A program made the position numbers and the translations under genes. A model generated the notes under the pieces. The model was not told the DNA's origin. It did not search any database and was given only the letters and a program-made list of their open reading frames with translations. Below, one piece after another: positions 34,067 through 42,828 of a stretch of 64,000 nt of DNA. The DNA is from Myxococcus stipitatus (GTDB lineage Bacteria > Myxococcota > Myxococcia > Myxococcales > Myxococcaceae): assembly GCF_037414475.1 (NCBI RefSeq), contig NZ_CP147913.1, forward strand, positions 3,968,001 through 4,032,000, in the 5' to 3' direction. Numbering within the stretch: the first letter of the stretch is position 1; each line of letters starts with the position of its first letter.

Positions 34067-35155
34067 ATGGGCTTCTTCATGCGTGTGGATGTGGTGCAGC
34101 ACGAGCGTGTCTTCGTCCTGGTCGACGAGGTCCCGACGCGTTACCTCTCCCCGGGCCGCTACCGCCTGAACCACCCGTTCCGCAACGTGCGCCTCGTCCG
34201 CGTGCCCACGAACACGCTCGTGGCCAACCTGGACACGGAGCTGCTCGCCCTCGTTCCTCCGTCGGACCTCCAGGTCATCGACCTGGGCCCCGACGAGCGC
34301 GCCGTGCTCTACCACCGCGGCCGCCCCTCGAAGTGGCTGGGCCGTGGCCAGCACCAGGTGTGGCTGGTGGACACCGTGAAGGTGGAGCGCATGGACACGT
34401 CCAGCGTGGCCACCGTCCCGTTGCGTGACGACGTGCGCGCCCTCGTGCCCGCCAACGACTACGTGGAGGCCATGGCCGCCGAGGGCAGCGTGGTGCTGCG
34501 CTATGTGGACGGCGCGCTCGACGCGGTGCTCCCCGCCGGCCGCCATGCCGCGTGGACGGTGGCGCGCAAGGTCCAGCTCGCCGCCATCGACCTGCGCGAG
34601 CGCCTGCTCCATGTGACGGGCCAGGAGGTGATGACGAAGGACCGCGTGACGCTGCGCCTCAACCTGTCCACGGCCTTCCGCGTGGCGGACGCGCGCCGCC
34701 TCGCGGTGGTCGCCCGCACGCCGGATGACATCCTCTACCTGGCCATGCAGTTGGCGGCCCGTGAGGCGGTGGCCTCCCGCACGCTGGATGAGCTGCTCGC
34801 CTCGCGCGAGGTCGTCGCCGAGGGCCTCTTCGCCGAGGTGAAGGGCCGCGCCGAGTCGGTGGGCCTGGAGCTCTTGCGCTTCGGCATCAAGGACATCGTG
34901 CTCCCGGGTGAGATGAAGGAGCTGCTCAACCGCGTCATCCAGGCCCAGAAGGAGGCCGAGGCGAACGTCATCACCCGCCGCGAGGAGACGGCCGCCACGC
35001 GCTCGATGGCGCAGACGGCGAAGGTGCTCGCGGAGAACCCGCTGCTCGTGCGCCTCAAGGAGCTCGAGGCGTACAAGGACCTCGCCGCCAAGGTCGGCCA
35101 GGTCCACCTCGTCCTCGGCGAGGGCGCGGTGCCCTCGCTCCAGCTCAAGGGCTGA
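34067..35155 (+). CDS. Slipin / SPFH (band 7) protein
   Basis: A 362-residue SPFH-domain protein of the slipin branch, which normally forms oligomeric membrane-microdomain scaffolds. It opens MGFFMRVDVVQHERVFVLVDEVPTRYLSPGRYRL, then the band 7 core (LLHVTGQEVMTKDRVTLRLNLSTAFRVAD... AAREAVASRTLDELLASREVV... VGLELLRFGIKDIVLPGEMKE) and a coiled coil (RVIQAQKEAEANVITRREETAATRSMAQT) at the end. Classic N-terminal membrane helix is not obvious. Start at ATG after an exceptionally strong AAAGGAGGTG site, which suggests high translation. It appears monocistronic. Confidence 0.92.
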   Translation: MGFFMRVDVVQHERVFVLVDEVPTRYLSPGRYRLNHPFRNVRLVRVPTNTLVANLDTELLALVPPSDLQVIDLGPDERAVLYHRGRPSKWLGRGQHQVWLVDTVKVERMDTSSVATVPLRDDVRALVPANDYVEAMAAEGSVVLRYVDGALDAVLPAGRHAAWTVARKVQLAAIDLRERLLHVTGQEVMTKDRVTLRLNLSTAFRVADARRLAVVARTPDDILYLAMQLAAREAVASRTLDELLASREVVAEGLFAEVKGRAESVGLELLRFGIKDIVLPGEMKELLNRVIQAQKEAEANVITRREETAATRSMAQTAKVLAENPLLVRLKELEAYKDLAAKVGQVHLVLGEGAVPSLQLKG

Positions 35156-35166
35156 GACCACTGTCC

Positions 35167-35203
35167 GCCAGCCCCCCGCGGCCCTACCCCGCGGGGTGTT
35201 GGC
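35167..35203 (+). terminator. Hairpin after slipin gene
   Basis: CCCCGCGG (35174-35181) pairs with CCGCGGGG (35189-35196) over a 7-base loop, and the outer GCCA pairs with TGGC (35167-35170 and 35200-35203). It lies right after the slipin stop codon, so a terminator is likely. Confidence 0.55.
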
Positions 35204-35269
35204 TCATCGGCTGACTCAAAAATCAATCTCGGCTACCCTCCGGGCTTTCGTTCCCACGAGGAGTCCGAG

Positions 35270-37087
35270 ATGTCGTCGTCGACGAATCACTACATCCCCA
35301 ACCTTCGCGATATCGAATTCAACCTCTTCGAGTTCCTCGATATCGGCCGCACCTCGTTGGGACACGCGCCCTTCGGCGACCTCGATGAAACAGCGGCCCG
35401 GCAGCTCCTCGAGACGTTCGCCCTGCTGTGCAAGAACGAGCTGGCGCCCTCCTTCGACGAGTCCGAGCACACGCCGCCCAAGCTGGAGAACGGCGAGGTG
35501 ACGCTGCCCCCCGGGCTCAAGAAGTCGATGTCGGCCTACTTCGACGCCGGGATGCACCTGATGGAGCAGCCGACGCACCTGGGCGGCATGGGCGCGCCGC
35601 CGACGCTGACCTGGGCCACCTTCGAGCTGATGGTGGGCGCCAACGCCTCGCTGGCCTTCTACACGCTGGGCAACCTGGTCGCGCGGGTCATCGACCGGTT
35701 GGGGACGGAGTCGCAGAAGCGCCGCTTCCTGCCGCACATGGTGGACCGACGCTGGGGCGGCTCCATGGTGCTCACGGAGCCGGACGCCGGCAGCGACGTG
35801 GGCGCCGCGCGCACCAAGGCACGTCCCGTGGGCGGCGACCTGTGGGAGATCGAGGGCGTCAAGCGATTCATCACCAACGGCGACTCGGACATGAACGAGA
35901 ACATCATCCACATGGTGCTCGCGCGTCCGGAAGGCGCGCCTCCGGGCACCAAGGGACTGTCCCTGTTCGTGGTGCCCAAGTACTGGGTGAACGAGGACGG
36001 CAGCCTGGGTGAGCTCAACGGCGTCGTCTGCACCAAGCTGGAGAAGAAGATGGGGCTGAAGGGCTCCGTCACCTGCGAGATGACCTTCGGCGACGGTCAG
36101 CCCTCGCGCGGTATCCTCCTGGGCGAGGTCCACGACGGCATCCGCCAGATGTTCCACATCATCGAGCAGGCGCGCATGGCGGTGGGCGTGAAGTCCATGG
36201 CCGCGCTGTCCGCGGGCTATCAGCGCGCGCTGGCCTTCTCGAAGGACCGGCTCCAGGGCGCCGACCTGATGCAGGCGCGCAACAAGGCGGCGCCGCGCGT
36301 GCCCATCTTCCAGCACCCGGATGTACGCCGCATGCTGATGGCGCAGAAGGCGTACTCGGAAGGGATGCGCGCGTTGTGTCTCTTCACCGCCTCCGTGCAG
36401 GACGGCGTGGAGGTGAAGGGCGGCCACCGCGCCACCGAGGCCGGTGAGCTGGACACGCTCAACGACATGCTGCTGCCCCTGGTGAAGGGCTACTGCTCGG
36501 AGAAGGTGTACGAGCTGCTCGCGCTATCGCTGCAGGTCCATGGCGGCTCGGGCTACCTGACGGACTACCCGGTGGAGCAGTACATCCGGGACCAGAAGAT
36601 CGACACGCTCTACGAGGGCACCACGCACATCCAGGCGTTGGACCTGCTCATGCGCAAGGTGGCGCGCGATGGCGGCGCGACGCTCCAGGGCTTGCTCTCG
36701 CAGATTCGCCAGACGGCCGAGGGCGACCTGGGCGGCGGCGAGCTCCAGACCGAGCGCGCCGCGCTGGGCAAGGCGCTGGGCGAGCTGGAGATGATGCTCG
36801 GCACGCTGATGGGGAAGTTGGGCGAGTCCGTCTACCACGTGGGCCTGCAGGGCAACCGCGTGCTGGCCGCCGTGGCGGAGGTGGTCATCGGCTGGCTGCT
36901 GGTGCGTCACGCGGGCGTGGCGCTGGAGCGGATGAAGAGCAACCCCGCCGACAAGGCCTTCTACGTGGGCAAGCTCGCGAGCGCGCGCTGGTACTGCGCG
37001 GAAGTCCTCCCCGGCCTCGCGCACGCCGCGCGCATGGTGGAGGCCGGCACGCTGGACCTGATGGACGTCCCCGAAGAGTCGTACTGA
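35270..37087 (+). CDS. Acyl-CoA dehydrogenase
   Basis: A 605-residue FAD enzyme for fatty-acid beta-oxidation, in the longer family with N- and C-terminal extensions. Landmarks are the N-terminal YIPNLRDIEFNLFEF, the middle beta-domain (WGGSMVLTEPDAGSDVGAARTKA, ITNGDSDMNENIIHMVLAR), FHIIEQARMAVGVKSMAALSAGYQRAL, and QVHGGSGYLTDYPVEQYIRDQKIDTLYEGTTHIQALDLL, which holds the likely catalytic base Glu in YEGT. The last ~150 residues form a helical extra domain. Starts at MSSSTNHY. Confidence 0.95.
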   Translation: MSSSTNHYIPNLRDIEFNLFEFLDIGRTSLGHAPFGDLDETAARQLLETFALLCKNELAPSFDESEHTPPKLENGEVTLPPGLKKSMSAYFDAGMHLMEQPTHLGGMGAPPTLTWATFELMVGANASLAFYTLGNLVARVIDRLGTESQKRRFLPHMVDRRWGGSMVLTEPDAGSDVGAARTKARPVGGDLWEIEGVKRFITNGDSDMNENIIHMVLARPEGAPPGTKGLSLFVVPKYWVNEDGSLGELNGVVCTKLEKKMGLKGSVTCEMTFGDGQPSRGILLGEVHDGIRQMFHIIEQARMAVGVKSMAALSAGYQRALAFSKDRLQGADLMQARNKAAPRVPIFQHPDVRRMLMAQKAYSEGMRALCLFTASVQDGVEVKGGHRATEAGELDTLNDMLLPLVKGYCSEKVYELLALSLQVHGGSGYLTDYPVEQYIRDQKIDTLYEGTTHIQALDLLMRKVARDGGATLQGLLSQIRQTAEGDLGGGELQTERAALGKALGELEMMLGTLMGKLGESVYHVGLQGNRVLAAVAEVVIGWLLVRHAGVALERMKSNPADKAFYVGKLASARWYCAEVLPGLAHAARMVEAGTLDLMDVPEESY

Positions 37088-37100
37088 GCCGCTGATGCTC

Positions 37101-37132
37101 CTCCCCGGCCGCCATCGACGGTGGCCGGGGAG
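37101..37132. terminator. Bidirectional hairpin terminator
   Basis: CTCCCCGGCCGCC (37101-37113) pairs with GGTGGCCGGGGAG (37120-37132): 13 base pairs with one G-T pair and a 6-base loop. It sits between the convergent acyl-CoA dehydrogenase and TIGR00300 genes and can serve both. Confidence 0.7.
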
Positions 37133-37145
37133 CACGCGGCTCCGC

Positions 37146-38264
37146 TCACGCGGGCTTCGGGGAGGAGCCTCGGGCGGACAGCTCGCGCTCCACGTACAGC
37201 CGCAGGATGTGCATGAAGTCCTGGGCGTTCGTCACCACGCCGAAGGCCTGGTGCGTGCCGCGGTCCTTCAGCTTGCTGACCACGAACTCGGACGAGTCCA
37301 CGCAGATGGTGGACAACTCCCGCAGCGAGCCGTCCTTCTCCGTGACGAAGGCCGGGAGCATGTTGCCGGTGGCGATGGCATGCAGCGCGGTGGCGACCAT
37401 CACCGCCATGGTGGCCTTGACCGCGTGACGGCGCATGGCGTCCTGGCCGCCCACGTTGTCCGTCACCACGTCCGGCAGCGGGCCGTCGTCGCGGATGGAG
37501 CCCGTGAGGACGAACGGGACCTTGTGGACGACACACGCGTGCATGATGCCGTTGGTGATGACGCCCGCCTCCACCGCCTTCGCGATGGAGCCCGCGGCGC
37601 GGACCTTGTTGATGGCGCGCATGTGCAAGCCGTGGCCTCCGGACGTGGCCTCGCCGGTGCCGCTCATGCCCAGGGTGGTGCCGAAGATGGAGGCCTCGAT
37701 GTCATGCACCGCCACGGCGTTGCCCGCGAGCAGCGCGCCCACGAAGCCATTGGCGATGAACCACGTCATGTCGGAGCGCGCCCGCGAGTGCACCAGCGCG
37801 GGCCCCGTCACCCAGATGGGGTAGCCGCCGCGCTCGCGCTCGTCCACCAGCACCCGCGCCATCTGCGCGTAGTCGATGGGCTTCTCGCGAGACACCTCGC
37901 TCGTCATGAACTTGAACTCGCCCTCCTCGCCGCCGCCGAGGTACGCGGTGTTCACATAGACGCCCTCGGTGCCGTCCTCCGCGAGCCCCACCACCACGCG
38001 CTCTCCGGCCCGGACGCGGCGTCCCTCGCGAATCCACAGCACGCCTTGAGCGTCCAGGACGAGCGCCCCGTCCATGCGCGGCTCACGAGGCATGCGCCAC
38101 TCGCCGCCGATGCGCACGTAGGTGGGCAGGTTGGTGGTGGTGAAGAACCCTTCAGGCAGCACACCGTCCGCGGGCGCTGGCTCGAAGCGCGCGTCCGGAC
38201 ACCGGGTGAACCGCTCGGCCGCGAAGTCAGGATGAGGAATGGAAGTGCTCACGCGCGGCACCAT
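37146..38264 (-). CDS. TIGR00300 / archaeal-type ornithine cyclodeaminase-like protein
   Basis: A 372-residue protein of the LOR/SDH conserved-domain family (TIGR00300), which includes archaeal ornithine cyclodeaminases and the C-terminal part of cyanobacterial ArgZ/AgrE. Recognisable blocks are GFVGALLAGNAVAVHDIEASIFGT, GHGLHMRAINKVRAAGSIAKAVEAGV, PFVLTGSIRDDGPLPDVVTD, ATALHAIATGNMLPAFV and SSEFVVSKLKDRGTHQAFGVVT. The expected reaction is ornithine to proline plus ammonia using bound NAD; this is by family only. The N-terminal arginine-dihydrolase domain of ArgZ is absent. I start at MVPRVST after GGGAAGG. Confidence 0.85.
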   Translation of the reverse strand: MVPRVSTSIPHPDFAAERFTRCPDARFEPAPADGVLPEGFFTTTNLPTYVRIGGEWRMPREPRMDGALVLDAQGVLWIREGRRVRAGERVVVGLAEDGTEGVYVNTAYLGGGEEGEFKFMTSEVSREKPIDYAQMARVLVDERERGGYPIWVTGPALVHSRARSDMTWFIANGFVGALLAGNAVAVHDIEASIFGTTLGMSGTGEATSGGHGLHMRAINKVRAAGSIAKAVEAGVITNGIMHACVVHKVPFVLTGSIRDDGPLPDVVTDNVGGQDAMRRHAVKATMAVMVATALHAIATGNMLPAFVTEKDGSLRELSTICVDSSEFVVSKLKDRGTHQAFGVVTNAQDFMHILRLYVERELSARGSSPKPA

Positions 38265-38590
38265 GCGCGGGGCCTTCCCTGGGTTCAAGGAACTTGGCGC
38301 GGCGGAGCCTCTTCCGTCGGATAGCGGGCAGGTGCGCACCCACACTCTGAGACGCTGACGCAAGGAGCCGAACCCCTCTCATCGTCGCGTGCACACCCAC
38401 TCCTGGCGGGTCGGACTTCGACTCGAGGTGAGCGAACGTTCTGCGCATGGACGCGAGAAGTTGCGTGCGCGCATTCAACGCCGCGTGGAAACGAACCATA
38501 CAAAGCAACTCGATGTCTCAGGCTCCGAGAATAGAGGCAAGTCACACGCGACCTGTCTGGTTCGCATCCCCCACTTCGGAGCTTTCCCCC

Positions 38591-39286
38591 ATGAGCTACC
38601 GCATCCAGTCTGGCGACACCCTGTCCGCCCTCGCGCAGCGCTACGGCACCACTGTCAGCGCACTGATGAAGGAGAATCCGCAAATCAAGGACGCGGACCT
38701 CATCTATACGGGGGACACGCTGAAGATTCCGGGCGCGTCGGATGGATTCGATGCCGCGCCGTCGCGCAAGGGACCCAACCTCACGGGTGGAATGGAGAAC
38801 CCGTCCTCCGTGTCGGGTCCGGACTCGTCGGGTGAAGGAACGAAGGGCCCCAAGGGCAGCCCGTTTGAAATCGCCAAGTCGCATCTGGGCAAGAACGCGG
38901 GCTCGCTGAAGCTTGAGGGTTCGGGCGTGGGCGCGGACATGGAGGACTGGGTCCCCAACAACGTCAACTGCGCCAACTTCGTCTCCGCGGTGCTCGAGCA
39001 GTCGGGCCAGATTTCCAACAGCCAGCACGACAACAGCGTGATGGGCCTGATGCGCAAGCTGGACGCGGACCCGGACTTCAAGCGCGTGTCGCTGAAGGAC
39101 GCGAAGCCCGGCGACGTCGTCTCCATGAAGGTGGGCAGCGGCGAGCACGTGGTGATGTTCGCGGGTTGGAAGGACGGCAAGCCGCAGTTCATCGGCTCCA
39201 ACAACGTCAACCCGGACGGCTCGCAGCGCATCAGCTTCAGCAGCATGAACTACCCCATCATGGCGGTTCACCAGTACCGCGGCTGA
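38591..39286 (+). CDS. LysM and NlpC/P60-like peptidase protein
   Basis: A 231-residue protein. Residues 2-46 form one LysM domain (YRIQSGDTLSALAQRYGTTVSALMKENPQIKDADLIYTGDTLKIP), binding peptidoglycan. After a Ser/Gly/Pro linker, residues ~95-231 contain NCANFVSAVLEQSGQ with a candidate catalytic Cys and GEHVVMFAGW with a candidate His, as in NlpC/P60 or CHAP-like amidase folds. No signal peptide is seen at this start, so export may use another route, or the frame may extend upstream to an ATG at 38447. Confidence 0.85.
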   Translation: MSYRIQSGDTLSALAQRYGTTVSALMKENPQIKDADLIYTGDTLKIPGASDGFDAAPSRKGPNLTGGMENPSSVSGPDSSGEGTKGPKGSPFEIAKSHLGKNAGSLKLEGSGVGADMEDWVPNNVNCANFVSAVLEQSGQISNSQHDNSVMGLMRKLDADPDFKRVSLKDAKPGDVVSMKVGSGEHVVMFAGWKDGKPQFIGSNNVNPDGSQRISFSSMNYPIMAVHQYRG

Positions 39287-39368
39287 GCGGACAGACGGAT
39301 TCGATGAAGGACGCACAGGGCTCCGCGCGGAAGACCTTCGCCAGGCGAGTTGCGTTAGCGTCCTGGTG

Positions 39369-40070
39369 ATGTTCCAGGGACTCTGTCTGTTGATTCCAGC
39401 CAAGGCCGACCCAGAGCGCGACGCGGTTGCTCGCGCCTGGGGAGCGGGAAGAGGCACGGTGCTGAGAGTCGACCGCTTCTGGAGTCCTCCCGAGGTGGAG
39501 CCCGCGCGGACCCGCCTCTATGGAAACGACGCGTTCTGCCTCGTCCTGGCCCAGAAGTTGGGCCTCACGCTCGTCTCGCCCCCGGATGATTTGTTGTTGC
39601 ACGTGGACCCGTCCTGGCTGGGGCGACGCGTCGTGGGCTCCACGCTGGAGCAAGTCGTCACGGGCCCTTTCCCACGCTTCATCAAGCCTCAAGTTCCGAA
39701 GCTCTTTCGCGCGAACGTGTGGAATGCCCCCGAGGCGCTCCTCGCGGAGTGCCAGGGTTTGGAGCCCCAGACTCGGGTCCTGTCCTCGGACATCGTCGAC
39801 ATCCGAGCGGAAGCACGCGCGTGGGTGTTGGAGGGTCGTGTCCTGACCTGCGCCCTCTATGAGGGAGAAGGCAACGCCTCGATGGCGCAGGACTTCCTCG
39901 ACACCGTGGCGCGGCGGGCGAGCCTCCCGCGCACCTGTGTCCTGGATGCGGCCTTTGTCGCGGGCTCGGGTTGGGTCCTGCTGGAGGCCAATGCGGCGTG
40001 GGGCGCGGGCCTCAATGGCTGCGATGCGAACGCAGCCGCCCGGTGCATCGCCGAAGCCTCACACGCCTGA
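39369..40070 (+). CDS. ATP-grasp domain protein (DUF4343-like)
   Basis: A 233-residue protein resembling the C-terminal ATP-grasp family: ARTRLYGNDAFCLVLAQKLGLTLVSPPDDLL, then PRFIKPQVPKLFRANVW with a candidate ATP-binding Lys, SSDIVDIRAEARAWVLEGRVLTCALY and VLLEANAAWGAGLNGCD, where the Glu/Asn pair would bind Mg. These enzymes ligate a carboxylate to an amine or thiol via acylphosphate; the substrate is unknown. A GTG one codon upstream could be the start. Neighbours give no pathway. Confidence 0.75.
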   Translation: MFQGLCLLIPAKADPERDAVARAWGAGRGTVLRVDRFWSPPEVEPARTRLYGNDAFCLVLAQKLGLTLVSPPDDLLLHVDPSWLGRRVVGSTLEQVVTGPFPRFIKPQVPKLFRANVWNAPEALLAECQGLEPQTRVLSSDIVDIRAEARAWVLEGRVLTCALYEGEGNASMAQDFLDTVARRASLPRTCVLDAAFVAGSGWVLLEANAAWGAGLNGCDANAAARCIAEASHA

Positions 40071-40076
40071 CCACCC

Positions 40077-40841
40077 TCAAGGCGCGCCGCGTCCTGCTCG
40101 AAGACTCGCGAGGGCCTCCGCGAGCAACTGCATCCCATCCTCCGACCATCCCCGCAGCCGCGCGAGCGTGGACAACTCGCGGCCGGGCTGAATCAAGTCA
40201 CACAGCGCGGCATCCTCGATGAGCTGCGCCTGCTGCTCGGGATTGAGCTCCTCCCAGCGCAGCCCCTTCTTCACCGCATTGCGCCAGTTGTACCCATCAC
40301 CCACGAACTGCGCGGCCAGCGCGGCGCTCATGTACGCGGTGCCACCGTGCTGGTGCTGCCACACATGGGTCAGCTCGTGCACCAGCAGCCCCAGGTCCGT
40401 GGCGTCGCGCCCTGGCGGGATGAAGACCGTGTTGCCGTGGACGAAGGCTCGCCCTGAAAACCCCAGCAGGCCCAGCGGTCCCTCCTTCACCCGCACCGCC
40501 GCGTAGTCCAGGCTCGTCCCGAAGATGGGGCGCACGAGCGCAATCTCGAACCCCGTGAGCCCGCGCCCAGGTGGCTCGAACCCCGACAACACCTGCGTCG
40601 CGCTCACCACGCGGCCCAGCAGCATCAACACCAGGTCCGCGGGGAGCTGCGCCACACGCCACAGTCCACGCCGGAGCTTGAAGCGCCCTTCGCGCCCACG
40701 CCCGCGCGCGCACAGCACCAGCCCTCGAGCCACCTCCGTGGGCACCACCCGGAGGCCATGCCCCACTCCGCGCGATGCGCTGACCACGCCCGTGAGCAGT
40801 CCTCGCCCCGCGTCCACCCAGCGAGCGGGAAACGACCGCAT
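40077..40841 (-). CDS. Zincin-like protein with HELTH motif
   Basis: A 254-residue protein with the zinc-metallopeptidase motif HELTHVWQHQHGG at about two thirds of its length, close to DUF4157-like/eCIS-core-type domains. Before it lies a basic helical region and GLTGFEIALVRPIFGTSLDYAAVRVKEGP ... FVHGNTVFIPPG, which resembles the N-terminal half of those domains. The C-terminal part is helical. The upstream same-strand gene ends 13 bases before this start; an earlier ATG at 40886 would overlap it. No signal peptide. Whether it cleaves a substrate is unknown. Confidence 0.75.
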   Translation of the reverse strand: MRSFPARWVDAGRGLLTGVVSASRGVGHGLRVVPTEVARGLVLCARGRGREGRFKLRRGLWRVAQLPADLVLMLLGRVVSATQVLSGFEPPGRGLTGFEIALVRPIFGTSLDYAAVRVKEGPLGLLGFSGRAFVHGNTVFIPPGRDATDLGLLVHELTHVWQHQHGGTAYMSAALAAQFVGDGYNWRNAVKKGLRWEELNPEQQAQLIEDAALCDLIQPGRELSTLARLRGWSEDGMQLLAEALASLRAGRGAP

Positions 40842-40854
40842 CACGTCGACGACC

Positions 40855-41334
40855 TCAGCGCCCCGGGGCCGCGCGAAGCGGCGCACTCGCGCCCAGCACC
40901 GACTCCATCAGCGCGCGCAACGCCCCAGGCCGCCACGGCCGCGCGAGCGCGAAGTGCGTCCGGCACGAACCCCGAAACGCCTCCGCCAGGTCCGGACTCA
41001 AGCGCGACGACACCAACACCCGAGGCCCCGCGAAGTCCCGCTCCACCAACCGGGCCAGGAACGCGTACGAGCCCGCGCGCTCCACCGAGTCCAGATCCAC
41101 GACCACCGCCGCAGGTGTCGCGCCCAGCTCCATCCGCCGCCCCGCGGACCCGATGCCCTGCGCGTGGATCAACCCGAACGCCGGCGCCAGCTCGCGGCCC
41201 ATCGCCAACCGCATCAGCGGGGACTCGGACACCACCATCACCAGGGGCCCACCCGAATTCCATCCCGACCCAGCGGCCTCCCTCAGGCGGGGCGCGGGAA
41301 CCGGCTCGAGCAGACGCGACGAAGCGATAGTCAC
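40855..41334 (-). CDS. Degenerate receiver-like hypothetical protein
   Basis: A ~159-residue protein whose second half resembles a receiver or related flavodoxin-like fold (LVMVVSESPLMRLAMGREL, AAVVVDLDSVERAGSYAFLARL, GPRVLVSSRLSPDLAEAFRG, HFALARPWRPGALRALMESVL). The acidic pair expected near the first strand is missing (VSES), so it may not be phosphorylated although the Asp in VVVDLDS remains. I use a GTG start; upstream codons are AT-rich and look like promoter DNA. It is probably co-transcribed with the HELTH protein 13 bases downstream. Confidence 0.65.
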   Translation of the reverse strand: MTIASSRLLEPVPAPRLREAAGSGWNSGGPLVMVVSESPLMRLAMGRELAPAFGLIHAQGIGSAGRRMELGATPAAVVVDLDSVERAGSYAFLARLVERDFAGPRVLVSSRLSPDLAEAFRGSCRTHFALARPWRPGALRALMESVLGASAPLRAAPGR

Positions 41335-41489
41335 GGATGGCACACATAGGACAGTAGCCAGCGATAGCGGAAATATCAAACTACACTTAACTTTTCAGAT
41401 TAGTCCGCTCTCCTCCCGCGCATAGAACCCCATCTTCACGGATGTTGGGCACGTGAATTCGCGTTCAGTGAGTCAACATCCACCCGCCA

Positions 41490-42758
41490 TCAATGCGCGG
41501 GCACCAGCGTGAGCTCGGCGATCTCCGGCGAGGGCCCCAGGCGCAGCGGAGGCCCCCAGTAGCCCGTCCCCCGGTGCGTGTACACGCGCACGCCAGCGAC
41601 CGTCGCGAGCCCCCTCACCACGGGCTGCTGCAACTTGATGAAGAACATGAACGGGAACACCTGCCCGCCATGCGTGTGCCCGGAGAGCTGGAGATCCACT
41701 CGCACCCCCGCCTCCGCCACTCGCAACGCCGAGCGAGGCTGATGCGCCAACAGCACCACCGGCACATCCCTCGGCGCCCCCGCGAGCGCCGCGGAGGGAC
41801 GGCTCGCGTGCGCCGGAACGATGTGGCCCGCGTCGTGGTCTGTCACCCCAGCGATGACCAGCCGCGCCCCATCCCGCTCCACCACGTGGTGCGTGTTGCG
41901 CAACACCCTGAGGCCCAGCCGGGCCACCTCGGACTCCCACGCGGGTCCCCCGTGGTAGTACTCGTGATTGCCCGTCACGTAGAACACCCCCAGCGACGCG
42001 CGAAGCTCCGCGAGCGGGCGCACCTCCTCGCGCAGCGACTCCACGCTCCCGTCGACCAGGTCCCCCGTCACGGCGATGATGTCTGGCTTCAGCGCGTTCA
42101 CCTGCTCCACCACGCGCCGCAGCCACCGCCCATCCAGCGTGGGGCCCACGTGGACATCTGAAATCTGCACGACCTTCAGGCCCGCCATCCCCGGCGCCAA
42201 TCCAGACATCGGCACCGACACACGCTCCACCGTCGCGCGGCCTCGCGCCGTGACGAACGCGAAGAGCACCGCGGGCACCGTCACCGCGCCCACACCCACG
42301 GCCTTCCACCGCGCCAGCACCAGCGGGTCCGCCACCAGCCCCGTCCACCCCAACACCGCCCCCACCACGTCCGCCGCCACCATGGCGCTGAGCAGGATGC
42401 CGAAGCTCCCCAGCCACACGAAGGACACCCACTGCAACACGCGCTTCGCCGCCGAGGGCATGCCCCATCCCCCCAACAGCCCGGCCGGTATCGACACGAA
42501 CAGCAGCACCACCAGCGCCACGCCCAGACCCGCCCAGAGGGAGGACCACTCAGGGCTCACGAACAAGCGCATCGCCAGGTAGGCATGCAGCGAGCCCATC
42601 AGCGTGAGGATGCCGCCCAGGGACATCAACCAGCGCAACACACGAGGCGGCCCCGTGCGCACACGCCGCTGCTCTTGCTCGACACCTTCGGACGACCGCG
42701 CCAAGGACCCCACCTCCGACGAACCCGCGGACTCACACCCCGTGGGGAGGCGGAGCAT
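41490..42758 (-). CDS. Membrane metallophosphoesterase (YkuE type)
   Basis: A ~422-residue protein: five hydrophobic segments in the first half, then a calcineurin-like phosphoesterase domain with all motif blocks: QISDVHVGPTLDG, VTGDLVDGSVES, VTGNHEYYHGG, VLLAHQP and LSGHTHGGQVFP. These bind two metals. YkuE-type members act at the outer face of the membrane, but the substrate is unknown. An ATG five codons upstream at 42773 is also possible. The divergent Coa1-like gene starts about 70 bases away, so they share a promoter region. Confidence 0.92.
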   Translation of the reverse strand: MLRLPTGCESAGSSEVGSLARSSEGVEQEQRRVRTGPPRVLRWLMSLGGILTLMGSLHAYLAMRLFVSPEWSSLWAGLGVALVVLLFVSIPAGLLGGWGMPSAAKRVLQWVSFVWLGSFGILLSAMVAADVVGAVLGWTGLVADPLVLARWKAVGVGAVTVPAVLFAFVTARGRATVERVSVPMSGLAPGMAGLKVVQISDVHVGPTLDGRWLRRVVEQVNALKPDIIAVTGDLVDGSVESLREEVRPLAELRASLGVFYVTGNHEYYHGGPAWESEVARLGLRVLRNTHHVVERDGARLVIAGVTDHDAGHIVPAHASRPSAALAGAPRDVPVVLLAHQPRSALRVAEAGVRVDLQLSGHTHGGQVFPFMFFIKLQQPVVRGLATVAGVRVYTHRGTGYWGPPLRLGPSPEIAELTLVPAH

Positions 42759-42828
42759 AATGGCCGCCCCCACCGCCTGCCCGGCAACCCGCGCCCCTGC
42801 TCGTTAGTGAGGGGCCCAGGAGACCCGC

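Noticed and set aside
38447-38590. Upstream extension of the LysM protein
   Set aside because: The extra 48 residues contain no signal peptide and no domain; the LysM fold begins right at the chosen ATG, though the longer form cannot be fully excluded.
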